A DNA stretch of 64,000 nt, from positions 1,054,001-1,118,000 of the forward strand of contig NC_041689.1 in the NCBI RefSeq assembly GCF_900005765.1, given 5' to 3'. The DNA is from Plasmodium relictum (Eukaryota > Apicomplexa > Aconoidasida > Haemosporida > Plasmodiidae). Each line of letters begins with the position of its first letter. Position 1 is the first letter of the stretch. Positions 44,200-56,166 of this stretch are shown here, one piece after another. A program made the translations under genes and the position numbers. The notes beneath the pieces are model-generated. The model saw only the letters and a list, made by a program, of their open reading frames with translations, had not been told where the DNA came from and searched no databases.

Positions 44200-47100
44200 C
44201 TTAATATCATATATTTTTTTTTCCTTTTAAATAGATATGCATAATTGATAAATTTAGTCTTTTAATAAATGGAACAGATGATGGAAATATATTTCTTATA
44301 AAAAATAGGAGATTAATAAAAGGAAAGGAAGAAGGAAATAAAAAAAATATAATTAAATTAAATAATAGTTTTCATAAAAATGCTATAACAAGCATCAAGT
44401 ATTTAATAAAAGATGATTCTTTATATATATTTATTGGAGATATAGATGGTGTATTATCATGTTTTATTTTAAAAAAAAATAAAAATAAAATAGTAAATGA
44501 AACGGCATTATTACTTATTGATAAAGTTAATGGAGGTATTAGCCATATAGAAATTTCACAAAAAATAATTTTAGTAACATGTGAAAAATTTAATGCTATT
44601 GTAAATATTGATGAAGTTATTTTGAAAAAAAAGATAAATTTTAAAAATATAGGGAAAAAAGAAAATAATAATTATAAATCAGTATTTTGGAATACTAAAA
44701 AAAAAAAAGCTATGATTTTAAGTTTAAGAAAAAATGGTAGAATATGGTTAAGTAATGAAGAAAGGGTTATAAATACCTTAGTCTATTATTATTCTTTTTT
44801 TTATTTTTTTTATTTATTTTTTTTTAATTCTAAAAATAATAGTTTTTCTTTTAATTATTACAAAAATTATTTTCTGAATAACAAATATTTTATTAATTTG
44901 TTAGAAATAATTTTAACAAAATTTCCTAATTTTAATATTCCTTTAAAGCCGAATTTAAATGCTTGTTATAAAATTAATAATACTTTTTTTATTTTATTTG
45001 AACAAACTAATCCATTTTTTTTTCTTAAAAATTTATGTAATATTAACAATAATTCAAATCAAATTGAAAAAAATGAAGAAAAAGAAAATATGAAAAAGCT
45101 CAATTTATCAAATGACATTAATAGTATTAAAGGATTTTTAAAAAAAAAATTATTAGATGAAGATAATATTGAAAATAGAAAATGCTTATCCTTTATAATA
45201 AATAATTTAAATGATACAGAAGAAATATTAAATAAAATAAAAAGTAAAAAAATCCTCTTAATTAATATTAAAAGTATTCAAATTGAAGAAATTTTAGATA
45301 TTGATGTGAAATATTCTTATTCTTTATATAAAACTAGTAATTATATTGATAACAAAAAAAAATATAGTATTTTAAATGAAAAAGATGAAATTTTAAATAA
45401 AATAAATGATATTCATACCTATTACAAGCATGAAAATAATATTTCAGAAAATTGTAACAGTGAGAGAAATATTGAAGTAAATTTATATAAAATAAATGAA
45501 GATAGAATTAATACAAGCAATAAAGGTAATGTTAATTTAAATAATAATAATGAGATTTATGTAAATAACACTAAGGTAAATACAATTAATAATTTTGATA
45601 AAATATATAGAACTTCTATTAAAGAATATATGTATGAACATTATTTTAAAAAGGATAGAATTATTGATTCTTTTTTATCAAAAAATAAGGTATATTTATT
45701 ATATTATAATAACAACTTAATTGAAGATTTTTATTTTACATTAAATATGAATGATAACATTTTTACATCCTTTAATTTTATAAATAGATACAATTGTAAC
45801 AATAAATTTAATTTTTATTTCTGCGAAATTTATTTAGAAGAAAATTTCCAATTGTTGAAATATTTAAGATTTCAAATAGAAAAATTAAAAAAATTAAAAA
45901 ATTCTTATTTTTATATTTTTTATTTTTTTGTCAATATTTTTCATTGTTATTTAAATGATAGAAAAAAATTATTTGATATAAATTTTTTTTTCTTTATCGA
46001 AAAAAATTTAATTACAATTAATCAGAATTGCTACATAGAAAATGTCGAAGATATATTATTAAGAAATGTGGAAATTATGAAAACAAATATCAGAAGCTTA
46101 TTTTCTTTTTCAGATAAAGAAATTAATAGTTTATTAATAGACAAAAATTATATTTATAGAAATGATTTTTATGATGATAAACTTTTTATTATTGATTTTC
46201 ATTATTATCATTTTGACATTAAAAAAATAAAAAAATTATATAACATGATGAAAATAATAATTATAAAATATAAATATCTTTTTAATAAAATTATCAACTT
46301 TATCATATTTTCTAGGTTTCATAATAATAGTGAGCAAGTTTCTGATACTAATAAAAGCAAAGAAGATACATACATTTATAAATTCATTAGTTTTATTGAA
46401 AATAATAGTTATTTACTATATAATATTTTATATTATTTTTATATATTTTTATATTTAGAAATTATTATTACCAATTATACATATAGAAATAATATATGTC
46501 TAACTAATTTTCCTTTGTGCTTTGAAAACAAGAGAGAAATAATAAAAGAAAAAAATCAATTAGCTTGCATATATGAAAAAATACATAAAAATAAAGTAAT
46601 ATATAAGAAGAAAAAATATTGTGAAGAAAATAGAGAGAATACAAAAATGAAAAACAATAACAATGATGATGAAAATAATGATGACTATGAAAATATAAAT
46701 AAAAAGTTAAGCTACAGAAATATTATAAATTCACACAAAAATCCCCAAAAAAATTATATAAAAAGATGCAATAAAAAGAAAAGAATTTTATTAAACAATA
46801 TTTTTATAAAAAATAATCAATTATATGAATTATATTTGTTGGGAGCATACAATTACCTCAGAAATGCAAGTGCGTATTCACTGAATTTAAAAGTAAAAAA
46901 AAAAAAAAATCTGAAAAAAAGTATAATTTTTTATAAATTATTTCAACATTTTAGGAAAAAATATTTATTTCTTGAACTGAATAGAAATATTACAACCTTG
47001 GAAATTTATAATTTTTTTTTGATATTTATTTTTGTTTTATATACTTCCAAAATAAATAGGGAATATAGTTACTATAAATTTTTTGAAAAATTAAAATTCT

Positions 47101-50100
47101 TAAAATGTGTTAAAGAAAAGGAAAAACCCATTAAATATACACAAATAAATAAAAATAAAAAAAAAGAAATATTCTTCAGTGATAATCATTTAAAGAAAAT
47201 AATGTTTTTAAAAAAAAAATATGTTTATAGTATTAATAACGAAATGGAAGAAGAAAAGGAAAAACGTGCTTATAACTATGAAAATCGTCAACACGATTAT
47301 GAAAATATGCAGAAATTTTCAAATATGTTTTATTTAACCAAGTACATTAAAAATATATATAATTATTATAAAAAAGAAAAGGAAAAAATCAGTATTCACG
47401 AGTTTTTAAATTGTACAAGAAAATTATATTTTTACAAAAAAGTTTTAGAAGGAGTATACATTATAAATTTAAGTAACTATATACAAATTTATGATTATTT
47501 TTTGCTATATGAAACTTTTTTTAAAATTTTTAATTTAGATGTAATTTTAGTTATTTTATCTAAAGATTATAAAATAAATAACACAACAAATGATTTGATG
47601 AAATCATTATTTTTTAATCATTACCAAAATATGGACAAAAATAACATAAGCCATATAAATATTATGACAAATAAAGAAATGGAATATTTTGAAAAATTAA
47701 ACAAAGAAGTTATAAATAATAATGTATTATTATTAGATATCTTATTAACTACTTTTAATAATATATACGTTACTTCAAATAATCATTTAAAATTTTCAGC
47801 TAAAAAATTTTTTACATTCACTTATTTAAATGAATACATAGATTATATTAAACAAGAAGAAATGAGAGAATATAAAAACAATATTATTTTAAGAAAAGAT
47901 AGCAATTTTTTATACTGTTGTCAAAATGAGAATTATATAAAATACGGAAATTATTATATGCATTATAATTTAAATAATAATAACTGTTTCACCAATTATG
48001 ATTATATAAGCGATATTAATTCTATAAGAAATAATTTAAATATAATAAAATCAGAAAAAAATCAGAGAAATAAATATCTAAAATCAAAAAAGAAGTATAT
48101 AAAGAAAAATAAGTTTGATTGTTCTAAAGGAAATAATCAATCCAAATATATATTGTGTAAAACAGAAAAAAAAATTTATATTCAATATATAAAGACAAAA
48201 TTAAATGAATATATTTTATTAAATAATAAATACAATTTAAAAAATAAAAAAGATGATTTTGTAACTATATTTTTTAAAAATATAGACATATATAATTATC
48301 TTAAAATTTTTTATTTTTTATGCAAAGCAAAATATAATTATTATTTATATTTAAAAAAAAAATTAGAAAGAAGAAGAAAAGTAAATAAAATGAATTATGA
48401 TAGTAATAATAATATTCAGATAATTCCAATGAATAAGAATTCTTTAAGGAATAAAGATAAATTAGTTAAAATGAGCACTTACTCTCAGATGAAAAATAAA
48501 TTGAATATTTTGAATTACGAGTATTTTTATAATTTATATAAAAAAAGATTAATTTTTTTTAAGGAATATGCAAAGTATAAATATATTAATAATAAATTTA
48601 GCTTGTGCTCAAAACGAATTAGAATACAAAAAAAAAAATTTTTGAAAATTATTAATAGTGAATGGAGTAGTGAATTGTGTATTCAATTTTTGATTTATCT
48701 AAAAAAAAATATCTATTATAAATTCATAAGAAAAAAAAGTTTAATTATTTTATATCAAATATTTTATGTATTAATTCTATTAAAATGGAAGAAGGCATTA
48801 TTTTTACTTTTACATATATTTAGAAAAAAAAGTCATGAAATTATTTTTTTTTTGTTACTTTTAATAAAGCTTCCTTTTAAACAAAATTATATCAGTTTTA
48901 CACTTTCTGAAAAAAGTATCACTCTCTTTTATGATAAATATATCTATATATTAAAAAATAAATTGAAATTTCAAAATATAATTTTTCCATTTTTATTACA
49001 AGTTAATAATAATAGCTATAATTTCTCATTTATAATGTTGTTAATTATATTTTTTTTTTTTTTAGAAAAATCCTTTTTTTTTAAAAGTATACTAAAATCG
49101 AAAAAAAAAATGCTTGATAATTATTTTTTGTTAAATTTATTTTTTTTTAAGAAGAGTATTTTTTTAAGGAAATATATTTTTCCAATTAATTTTTTTAAAT
49201 CTTTTCATTCTAATGCAAGTTTTTTTTTTTCAGATCAATATTTTATTAAATCTATTTTAAAATCATGTTACAAATTATTAAATTTCGAAGAGTCTAATTA
49301 TTTAATTGTATTAAATAATTCTATTTATTTTCATTTTATAAAATTATTATACTTTTTTAATATTAATTGCTTTAATTTTTTACATTTCCATTTCTTCTTT
49401 TTTATGTTAATATCTTCCTTTTATATAGGATATTTTGCTGATTTCAAATATTTTCTGCAATTTTTTAACGAAGCATTTTCTTCAATCTCTTATAAATTAC
49501 AATTAATAAATAACCAAAATGAAGAACAGATAAATCACAAAAATAAAATAGCATCTCATCAATTTGAAAAAAACTCAAATTATATAAATAACAATCATAA
49601 TTATTTATATTTAAAAAAATATGAACAAAAAAATACAGGAAATTATTACTATAATATTATGAATAAAAAGTTGGATACCCATTTTTTACAAACAAAAAAA
49701 ATTAATTCTTCCATGGATAAAAATAATAGTAACATACTAATATATAATTACATTTTAAATAAAGAAAAAATCAATTTATATGTAGGTTACAACTTGAATT
49801 TTGTTGAAGACAAAAATAAAAAAATTGATTTTCAGGATGAAAATATACTTATTAGTATTAATTATTTAATTAATTTTTTTTATGAATTATTACTAAAACT
49901 TTTATGTGAAATAAATTTAAAGTTGTATAATAAAAAAATTGAGCTATTTATATTACCTAATAATAGAAATACTGATTTATATATTAAAATTAATGAATTT
50001 ATAAATACTTTTTATGGGAATTGCATATTAATATATAATAAAAATAATAAAGATAATATATATAACAATACTAATATTGCAAATAAAAGTAATTTAAATA

Positions 50101-50621
50101 CTTACGATAAAAAAAATAAAATTCATATATTTTTAGAAATAATTAATTTATTTTTTAGTATATATCATTCTTTGCTTTCTATTAAAATGTGTTTCAAAAA
50201 AAAAAGAATAGTTTTTATAAATAAAAAAAAGCAATATAAAAAATATCTATTAATCATAATTTTTGTGCTATTTTTTAATGTAACAAGTCAAAAAGGAAAT
50301 AAGAAAAATATGCTATTATTTTATAAAAGTAATATAAATACTAATAATAATTTCAAAATAAAAAGGAAAATAATAAAAAGAGAAAAATCATTAAACATAT
50401 TATGCTGTGTACTTTGCATTGCTCACTTTATTAATTATTTTAAGTATATAAGAAAAAATATAAAAACAAAATTTCTTTTTATAATTAATTATTTCATAGT
50501 AAACTATAATGTTTTTTATTTAAAGCAAAACAACAAAAAATCTATGTCATCCAAAAATATTCATAAAATATACAAAACCATAATGAAAAACTTACCTAAA
50601 AATATTAAATCAGTTAAATGA
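43902..50621 (+). CDS. Giant protein with HPS5/TECPR2-like N-terminal beta-propeller (2 exons)
   Basis: Exons 43902-44114 and 44235-50621 join in phase 0 across a GT-AG intron (donor GTAAAT, acceptor AAATAG) to give 2199 residues. The intron is partly open in frame, so a separate short first product is a likely mis-annotation. Residues 1-240 look like propeller blades: NKTYIYIGSTNGRIFILKK, DKFSLLINGTDDGNIFLIKN, ITSIKYLIKDDSLYIFIGD followed by DGVLSCFIL. KNIGKKENNNYKSVFW (208-223) and the following AMILSLRKNGRIWLSN correspond to the IG.K.RDGEYGACF signature and next strand of HPS5 and TECPR2. The remaining 1900 residues are helical, very Asn/Lys/Phe/Tyr-rich, with stretches such as VYYYSFFYFFYLFFF that may be low complexity rather than membrane. 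HPS5 (BLOC-2) and TECPR2 act in endosome, lysosome and ER-exit traffic; a trafficking role is inferred. Confidence 0.6.
44135..44196. repeat. (AT)n microsatellite in an intron
   Basis: About 31 uninterrupted AT dinucleotides, the longest pure dinucleotide run in the window, filling the centre of the intron at 44115-44234 of the HPS5-like gene. Length is likely to vary between strains and assemblies. Confidence 0.95.
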
Positions 50622-51010
50622 AAAGACATTTATGCATATATATATTTCCTTTTAAAAGTACATGCTAAGAAAATTTGCTTTTACCATTTTTTAAAATTTA
50701 TTACTTTTATTATCTTTACTAATTAATAATATTTTTATTTTTTTTTTTTTTTTTTAGCTTCTTTTTTTTTTTTTCTAAAATATTTTTAATTTTTTTGTTT
50801 TATTTTTTTTTTGAGAATTTTTTAATTTTTTTATGTTTGCATGATATAATACACATTTACATATATTTTTTATTTATTAAAAAAAAATAGAAAAAAAAAA
50901 ATAAATAATTTTAATTTATGGATACATTATGAGTAAAAAAAAAAAATTATCATAAAAATAATTTTTTTATATACTTTAATTATATATATATTTATATTTT
51001 TTTTTTTAAA
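50622..51010. other. Intergenic spacer
   Basis: A 389-bp T-rich then A-rich spacer between two plus-strand genes. No feature besides presumed 3' UTR and promoter. Confidence 0.6.
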
Positions 51011-52819
51011 ATGGGTAATAAAATATCTGAATGTAAACATAGACAAAATATTTTATATAAAAATATAAAAAATATAATAAAACAAAGAAATGATATTGAT
51101 GTTAAAAATAACATATATATTTGTGAATCAAATGAAAAAGATTTATTTAACTTAAATAATGAAATTTTTGAATTATATAATACACATGAAGAAAATACTG
51201 AAAAAAAAGATAATGAAAATAAAGAAAATGAGGAAAATAAAAATATAAACATAGAAATAAAATTTAAAAATGAGAAAGAGAAAAAAAAGAATGCAAATAT
51301 TCATAAAAAACAGAATGATTATTCAGAAAAAAAAACAAATAGAAAAAATAAAGAAAAACGGGATGATGAAGGGAAAAATGTAAAAGAAATAGATGAACAA
51401 ACAAAAAAAACTAACGAAAATCATAAGAAAAATTTTGAACTAGATTATGGATCGTTTTATAATATAGAAGAAAAAAATAATATATGTAAAAATAATAATA
51501 ATAATAAATTATTAAAAAAAGAAAAATTATTAAAACATATAGAAGTAAAAAATGAAAAGAGTCAAAAATTAAAAAATACAGAGAAAACTGAAAATGTTCT
51601 ATTAAAAAAAATTAGTTTGAACAAGAATATCATAAGTAAGGAATTAAATTATAGTGATGATGAAAGTACTTTTTTTAATGATGAAAATAATAATACAATT
51701 CTAACTAAAAATTCACATATGGATAATAAAGAATTGTTTAAGTCAACTTTTAAGTGCATTGAATTAAAATTATTACCTGATGATGATTCATACACAGGGA
51801 ATATTAAAAGTAACATTGCGGAGATAAACTATAGTAATAATATAAAGATAAAAGAAAATAAAAATGAAATTAATGAAAATTTAAAGAATAATAAAATTTT
51901 AAATAAATTTTTAAATTTACTTAAGGAGAAAAAAATTTTGCAAAATATATTATCATTTTTAAACTGTAGAGACTTATTATCATTTCAGAAAACTTGTTCT
52001 ATTATTTATATATATGTCAGTGATTTTTTAGATTATATATGTTTAAATATCTATTCTAATTTTAAAAGAATATATGATTTTTATTTTACACCATTTAATT
52101 TTTTTTATAAATATGAATATCTTTACACTGACAAACCATCTTTTAGGCTAGATTGCATATTAATTTCAAAAGTTAATAAAAACAAAATAAAATAAAAATA
52201 AAATATATATATATTAATGAAAAATAAAAAAAATTATTTATTGCTTTTTTTTCACATTTTTTTTTTTTAATAACTTATTATTTATAGATAAAAAAAGGAT
52301 GTATAGGCTACAATAATAGATTTGGGTATAAATACAATTATATATATGATAAAAGGAAAAGTAGTTACTATGCTTATTTTAATTTTAATGTACTCAAGAA
52401 AAATTCATCAAGAATTATTGAAATACATAAGGATATTTCATATAATAATGGGGATGATATAAATGTTTCTCATATAATAAATAATTATGTCTGTTCAAAC
52501 GATTATATATGCATACCAATAAATTTATATAATTTTATTGGAAATGTTGATTTTAATTCTATTAAATTTATTTCAAATAAATTAAGTAAATATATAATTT
52601 ATAATAATCAGTTAGATGATCAGATGTGGTATAATAAAGAGGAATATCAAATTTTAATAAAAGAAAACAGATTAATTACTTTTGAATCTTTACTACCACA
52701 CTTAAAACATATCAACACAATTTATTCTGGAATAGATGTAACTGTTATGAAATCTACATATAAAGCTATTCAACCTGGTATTAATATATTTATTAATTTC
52801 ATTATTTCTATTTATACCA

Positions 52820-52852
<33 letters not shown>

Positions 52853-53044
52853 ACACTAGGAAAACTAGGTAAAAAGAGTTATAATTTATGGGGTAACTAT
52901 TTTATAATAGAAGACAAAAATGATCCTGTTTTTACCTTTTTAAAAAGAGAAGGTTTGCAACATGATTATATTTATCATAAATTTTATTTAAGAGTTGGTG
53001 ATTATGTTGTTTTTTATTTAATTAAAGGAGGAAATAATATTTAA
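51011..53044 (+). CDS. FBXO1: F-box protein FBXO1 (3 exons)
   Basis: Exons 51011-52171, 52288-52777 and 52860-53044 join with GT-AG introns (donors GTTAAT and GTATTA, acceptors TATAG and ACTAG) to give 611 residues. The N-terminus MGNKISEC carries Gly2 in an N-myristoylation context and Cys8 for palmitoylation, suggesting membrane attachment. Residues 10-290 are charged low complexity. The F-box lies at about 304-343 (LLKEKKILQNILSFLNCRDLLSFQ in two parts, then SIIYIYVSDFLDYI). The C-terminal domain (about 388-611) is conserved-looking but not assigned; it ends DYVVFYLIKGG. F-box proteins recruit substrates to SKP1-cullin ubiquitin ligases. From memory, PF3D7_0619700/FBXO1 acts at the inner membrane complex during cell division, which fits the acylation signal. 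The first exon alone would give a truncated product. Confidence 0.8.
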
Positions 53045-53249
53045 ACTTATATACTTTATAATACTTTGTTTTTTTTCTTAAGACTTTTTCTTTTTGTTTT
53101 ATTTTTAATTCTAATATTATCTTATTTCATGTTTTTATTTTATTTTATTTTTTTTTATTATCTTTTTAATGCATTTTTTTTTGTTTATATTTTACTTTAT
53201 TTTTTTATTTTTGTTTAATCTTTAAATATTTGTCTGAATACATATTTAA

Positions 53250-55418
53250 TTAATAAAACAAAAAACCTAAAGAGTCTTTTTGAATATTTTTATTTTGATT
53301 TAAAAAAAGTTGTAAATTCCGATCATACATAAAGTAATCTAATACAAGTTGTTCATTCATATTATTCCTTTTTTTCATCCCTTCTACACTATTAAAAAAT
53401 ATCAGTTTTTGTGTATTATTTAAAAAGTGAAAATTGTTGAAGCACATCATAATAATATTTTTATACAAGTCTTCAAATTTTAAATTATAGTAGTATAAAA
53501 AATGAAGGAAAATAAGAATATCATTAATATGAAAAGGGACATTTTCATTAGCTTCTTCGCATTTGTTATGCTTTATATCTGAATTATCACTTTTCTGAAG
53601 CAATTTTTTGAAATTATTAATTTTGTAATCTAATAAAATAAATAACTTATTAATTATTTCTACTTCAATAATTTTTCTTTTTAAAAAACACGTGCAAATA
53701 AATGAAATTTCCCTAATATCAAAATATGAAAAAATATTTTTATTATTTATAAATATGTTTATAAACATATTAAAAGAATTTAGGTATGACTTTAAAATAT
53801 ACAGCTTTAAGAACGGTAATCTTAGGATATAACTTATTAGGAAAAAATAATTTTTTAATAATTTATTGGTTACATATTGAAATTTGTTTTCATAAAATAT
53901 ATTATCTTCAAACAATATAAAATTATAAGTATATTGTTGATCAAACAGGAAATCTAATATATTAAAATTTTTTTCATTTTCTTTATTCTCCATTTTTATA
54001 TTATCCTGTAATGATTTAATTTTCTTATTTATAAAATTATATATATCTTGTTCAGATAAATTCATACTTTTTATGTAATTAGTTAATATATTTTCAATAC
54101 TACTGTTTAGTTTTTTATTATAATAATAGTTTGTTTTCTGCATAAATACAAGAAGAGTTAAAACGTTAGTTGACAACATATTACTATGTGTTATAAAATA
54201 ATTTATTATAAAATTAACAAAATCTTTTATATAATAATTTTTTCCAGCTAATTCTTTATCATAAATAAATATAGTTAGTACTTCTTTTAATTCCAAAAAG
54301 TTTTCATCTATTCTCTTTTTTTCTACTTCATTTTTTATCTGTAACAATAATAAACTTTTTAATTTTAAGCCTTCATATTTCCTTTCTTTGTTCTGAATAT
54401 TCTTTTTTTCATTTTTAATATTTAGATTGATAAATTTAACGCTATTTTTTGATATAATTTTTTCATACTTTTCCATATCTACATCTTGCAAATTTTCTAA
54501 TACATTTTCAGATTCAGTTTCATCTACTTTTCTCAAAAAATCTCTTTTTTCTTCAATCTTTACATTTTCATTTTGGTTAGGAATATTCTCAAAATTTTCA
54601 CCATTTTCCTTTTCCTCTATACTTATATTATTTTCATTGTTAATGCTTTTTCTTTTGGTATCCCTTTCTTTTTCAAATTCATTAATTGAATCATTTTCCT
54701 TTTTTTTTTCTAAAATGCTTTTGCTTATATGTGATTGCAAAATACTATTTTTTTTGTAGTGTTTATTAACATTAATTAATTTTATTTTATAAAATAATGG
54801 CAAATTGTTAACAGCTGTGTATAAATTATTATATGGATAAAAAAATAAATTAGAAATGGAATATGAAAAGGAGTTATTAATTTTATAATAATAAATTTCA
54901 AAAACATTTAATATATTTCTAATAACATACATATCTTTATAATTTATTTTACAAATTAAATAAAACAGTATAAATAAATCCTCATAACCAAAACAATAAT
55001 TGTTGAAATTCTTCATTAGCTCGAAAAACTTTTTTTTTTCATTATTATATATGTAAAAAACACATAGATGAGTAAAATACTTACTACTATTTATATAATT
55101 ACTAATATGCTTACTTATAATATGCTTTAAATTTTCATTAAATGTTTCATTATTTATATTGTCTTCCAGTTTTTGTTCATTTATAAAATTTTCATTTAAT
55201 TTTTGTTTATTTATAGAAATGTCTCCATTTATATTATAATTACTTTTATCCAATATTAATAAACTTCTTATTTCATTTTCATCAATAATCTTATGTATTT
55301 TTTGCTCTATATAAAAATATTCAAATATAATTTTATTAACCTGTTCTTTTTTATGGGTATTGAAAAAAAACCTTTTTTCTATATTTAAAAATCTTTTTAA
55401 AAAGAGTTTTTTCTTCAT
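53250..55418 (-). CDS. Conserved helical protein, probably organellar (HPR/RAP-like)
   Basis: A 722-residue single-exon protein. The start MKKKLFLKRFLNIEKRFFFN is a basic amphipathic sequence typical of mitochondrial presequences. The rest alternates helices, with hydrophobic helical hairpins such as NVLTLLVFMQKTNYYYNKKL, FDIREISFICTCFLKRKIIE and NDILIFLHFLYYYNLKFEDL, the look of heptatricopeptide proteins that bind mitochondrial RNA in Apicomplexa. No RAP domain was found at the C-terminus. An acidic insert at about 235-330 is low complexity. It resembles the 752-residue helical gene at 33.9 kb in style, but I cannot show that they are related. It diverges from ACS12. Confidence 0.5.
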   Translation of the reverse strand: MKKKLFLKRFLNIEKRFFFNTHKKEQVNKIIFEYFYIEQKIHKIIDENEIRSLLILDKSNYNINGDISINKQKLNENFINEQKLEDNINNETFNENLKHIISKHISNYINSSKYFTHLCVFYIYNNEKKKFFELMKNFNNYCFGYEDLFILFYLICKINYKDMYVIRNILNVFEIYYYKINNSFSYSISNLFFYPYNNLYTAVNNLPLFYKIKLINVNKHYKKNSILQSHISKSILEKKKENDSINEFEKERDTKRKSINNENNISIEEKENGENFENIPNQNENVKIEEKRDFLRKVDETESENVLENLQDVDMEKYEKIISKNSVKFINLNIKNEKKNIQNKERKYEGLKLKSLLLLQIKNEVEKKRIDENFLELKEVLTIFIYDKELAGKNYYIKDFVNFIINYFITHSNMLSTNVLTLLVFMQKTNYYYNKKLNSSIENILTNYIKSMNLSEQDIYNFINKKIKSLQDNIKMENKENEKNFNILDFLFDQQYTYNFILFEDNIFYENKFQYVTNKLLKNYFFLISYILRLPFLKLYILKSYLNSFNMFINIFINNKNIFSYFDIREISFICTCFLKRKIIEVEIINKLFILLDYKINNFKKLLQKSDNSDIKHNKCEEANENVPFHINDILIFLHFLYYYNLKFEDLYKNIIMMCFNNFHFLNNTQKLIFFNSVEGMKKRNNMNEQLVLDYFMYDRNLQLFLNQNKNIQKDSLGFLFY

Positions 55419-55884
55419 GTTTAATAATTCCCTTTAAAAAAAAAAAAATATATATATGTACATTATTATTCCTCTAGCTTTAATAAAATATCATTTTTTT
55501 AAAAAAAAAAAAAAAAAATAATACTAAAACTAAGTAATTTGTGAAAATTCTATGTGTCTGAATAAAAAGCAATAAATAAGTGAAATGAACTTAAAACTAT
55601 ACCATTGGTGGAGGAAACGGTTTTCCTTATTAACACTAAAAAAGAAAATTAAATAATTAAAGTATTTTTTTTTTTTAATCCTGCTTTTGTTAATTCTTAC
55701 TAATATTTTAAATAGAAAATACAAATTATGTGGATTGATGAATTAAATATTAATAAATATATTAAAAAGGGGAAAAGGGGGTATATATAATGAAAATATT
55801 CATAAAGTGTAAAAAAAAAATATAGATAACAATACATATCTATTTAAAAAGCGCTGATATAAAATTTAGTTATTATAAAAAAAA

Positions 55885-56019
55885 ATGAAAAAAGAAAATG
55901 AAAACGAAAACGAAAACGAAAGCGAAAACGAAAACAAAAACAAAAACAAAAATGAAAAAGAAAAAGAAAAAGAAAAAGGAAAAAGGAAAAAGGAAAAAGA
56001 AAATAAAAAAAAAAAGTGA
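55885..56019 (+). promoter_or_regulatory. Repeat-encoded upstream ORF before ACS12
   Basis: An ATG at 55885 opens a 44-codon frame ending at a TGA at 56017-56019, 147 bp before the ACS12 start. It encodes only Lys, Glu, Asn, Ser, Gly and Arg after Met (MKKENENENENESENENK and so on, then EK and GK runs). If it lies in the leader, this highly charged peptide could slow ribosomes and lower ACS12 translation. It could also be an accidental reading of the repeat. Confidence 0.35.
55894..56005 (+). repeat. Degenerate hexanucleotide repeat (GAAAAC / GAAAAA)
   Basis: About eighteen 6-bp units grade from GAAAAC through AAAAAC and GAAAAA to GGAAAA. The stretch is purine-only on the plus strand except for the periodic C and rare T, so it makes a long polypurine tract in front of ACS12. 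Unit number is likely variable. Confidence 0.85.
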
Positions 56020-56166
56020 CAAAATAAATTAAAAAAAAAAGCATAAAATACAATTAAGTTTTTTATTTATTTCATATAAGTAAAGGGATTTAGTATATAC
56101 AAGTAATAATACGTATATGTGATTGATTTATAAAAGAAGAAATGCTTTTTTATTAAAAAAGAAACA

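Larger units (their letters stand above)
55419..56166. other. Divergent promoter and leader region of ACS12
   Basis: About 750 bp between the helical protein gene (-) and ACS12 (+). It holds a GC-richer patch at 55555-55640, which on the minus strand follows a T-rich tract ending in AG and could be a small exon or RNA, and the repeat-encoded upstream ORF listed separately. Confidence 0.5.

Noticed and set aside
44115-44204. In-frame continuation of exon 1 into a YIYIYI tail
   Set aside because: This is the (AT)n intron translated; splicing at GTAAAT restores a propeller that continues in exon 2.
55844-56053. Minus-strand Phe/Arg-rich frame across the hexanucleotide repeat
   Set aside because: It is the reverse reading of the (GAAAAC)n array; repeats produce open frames on both strands.
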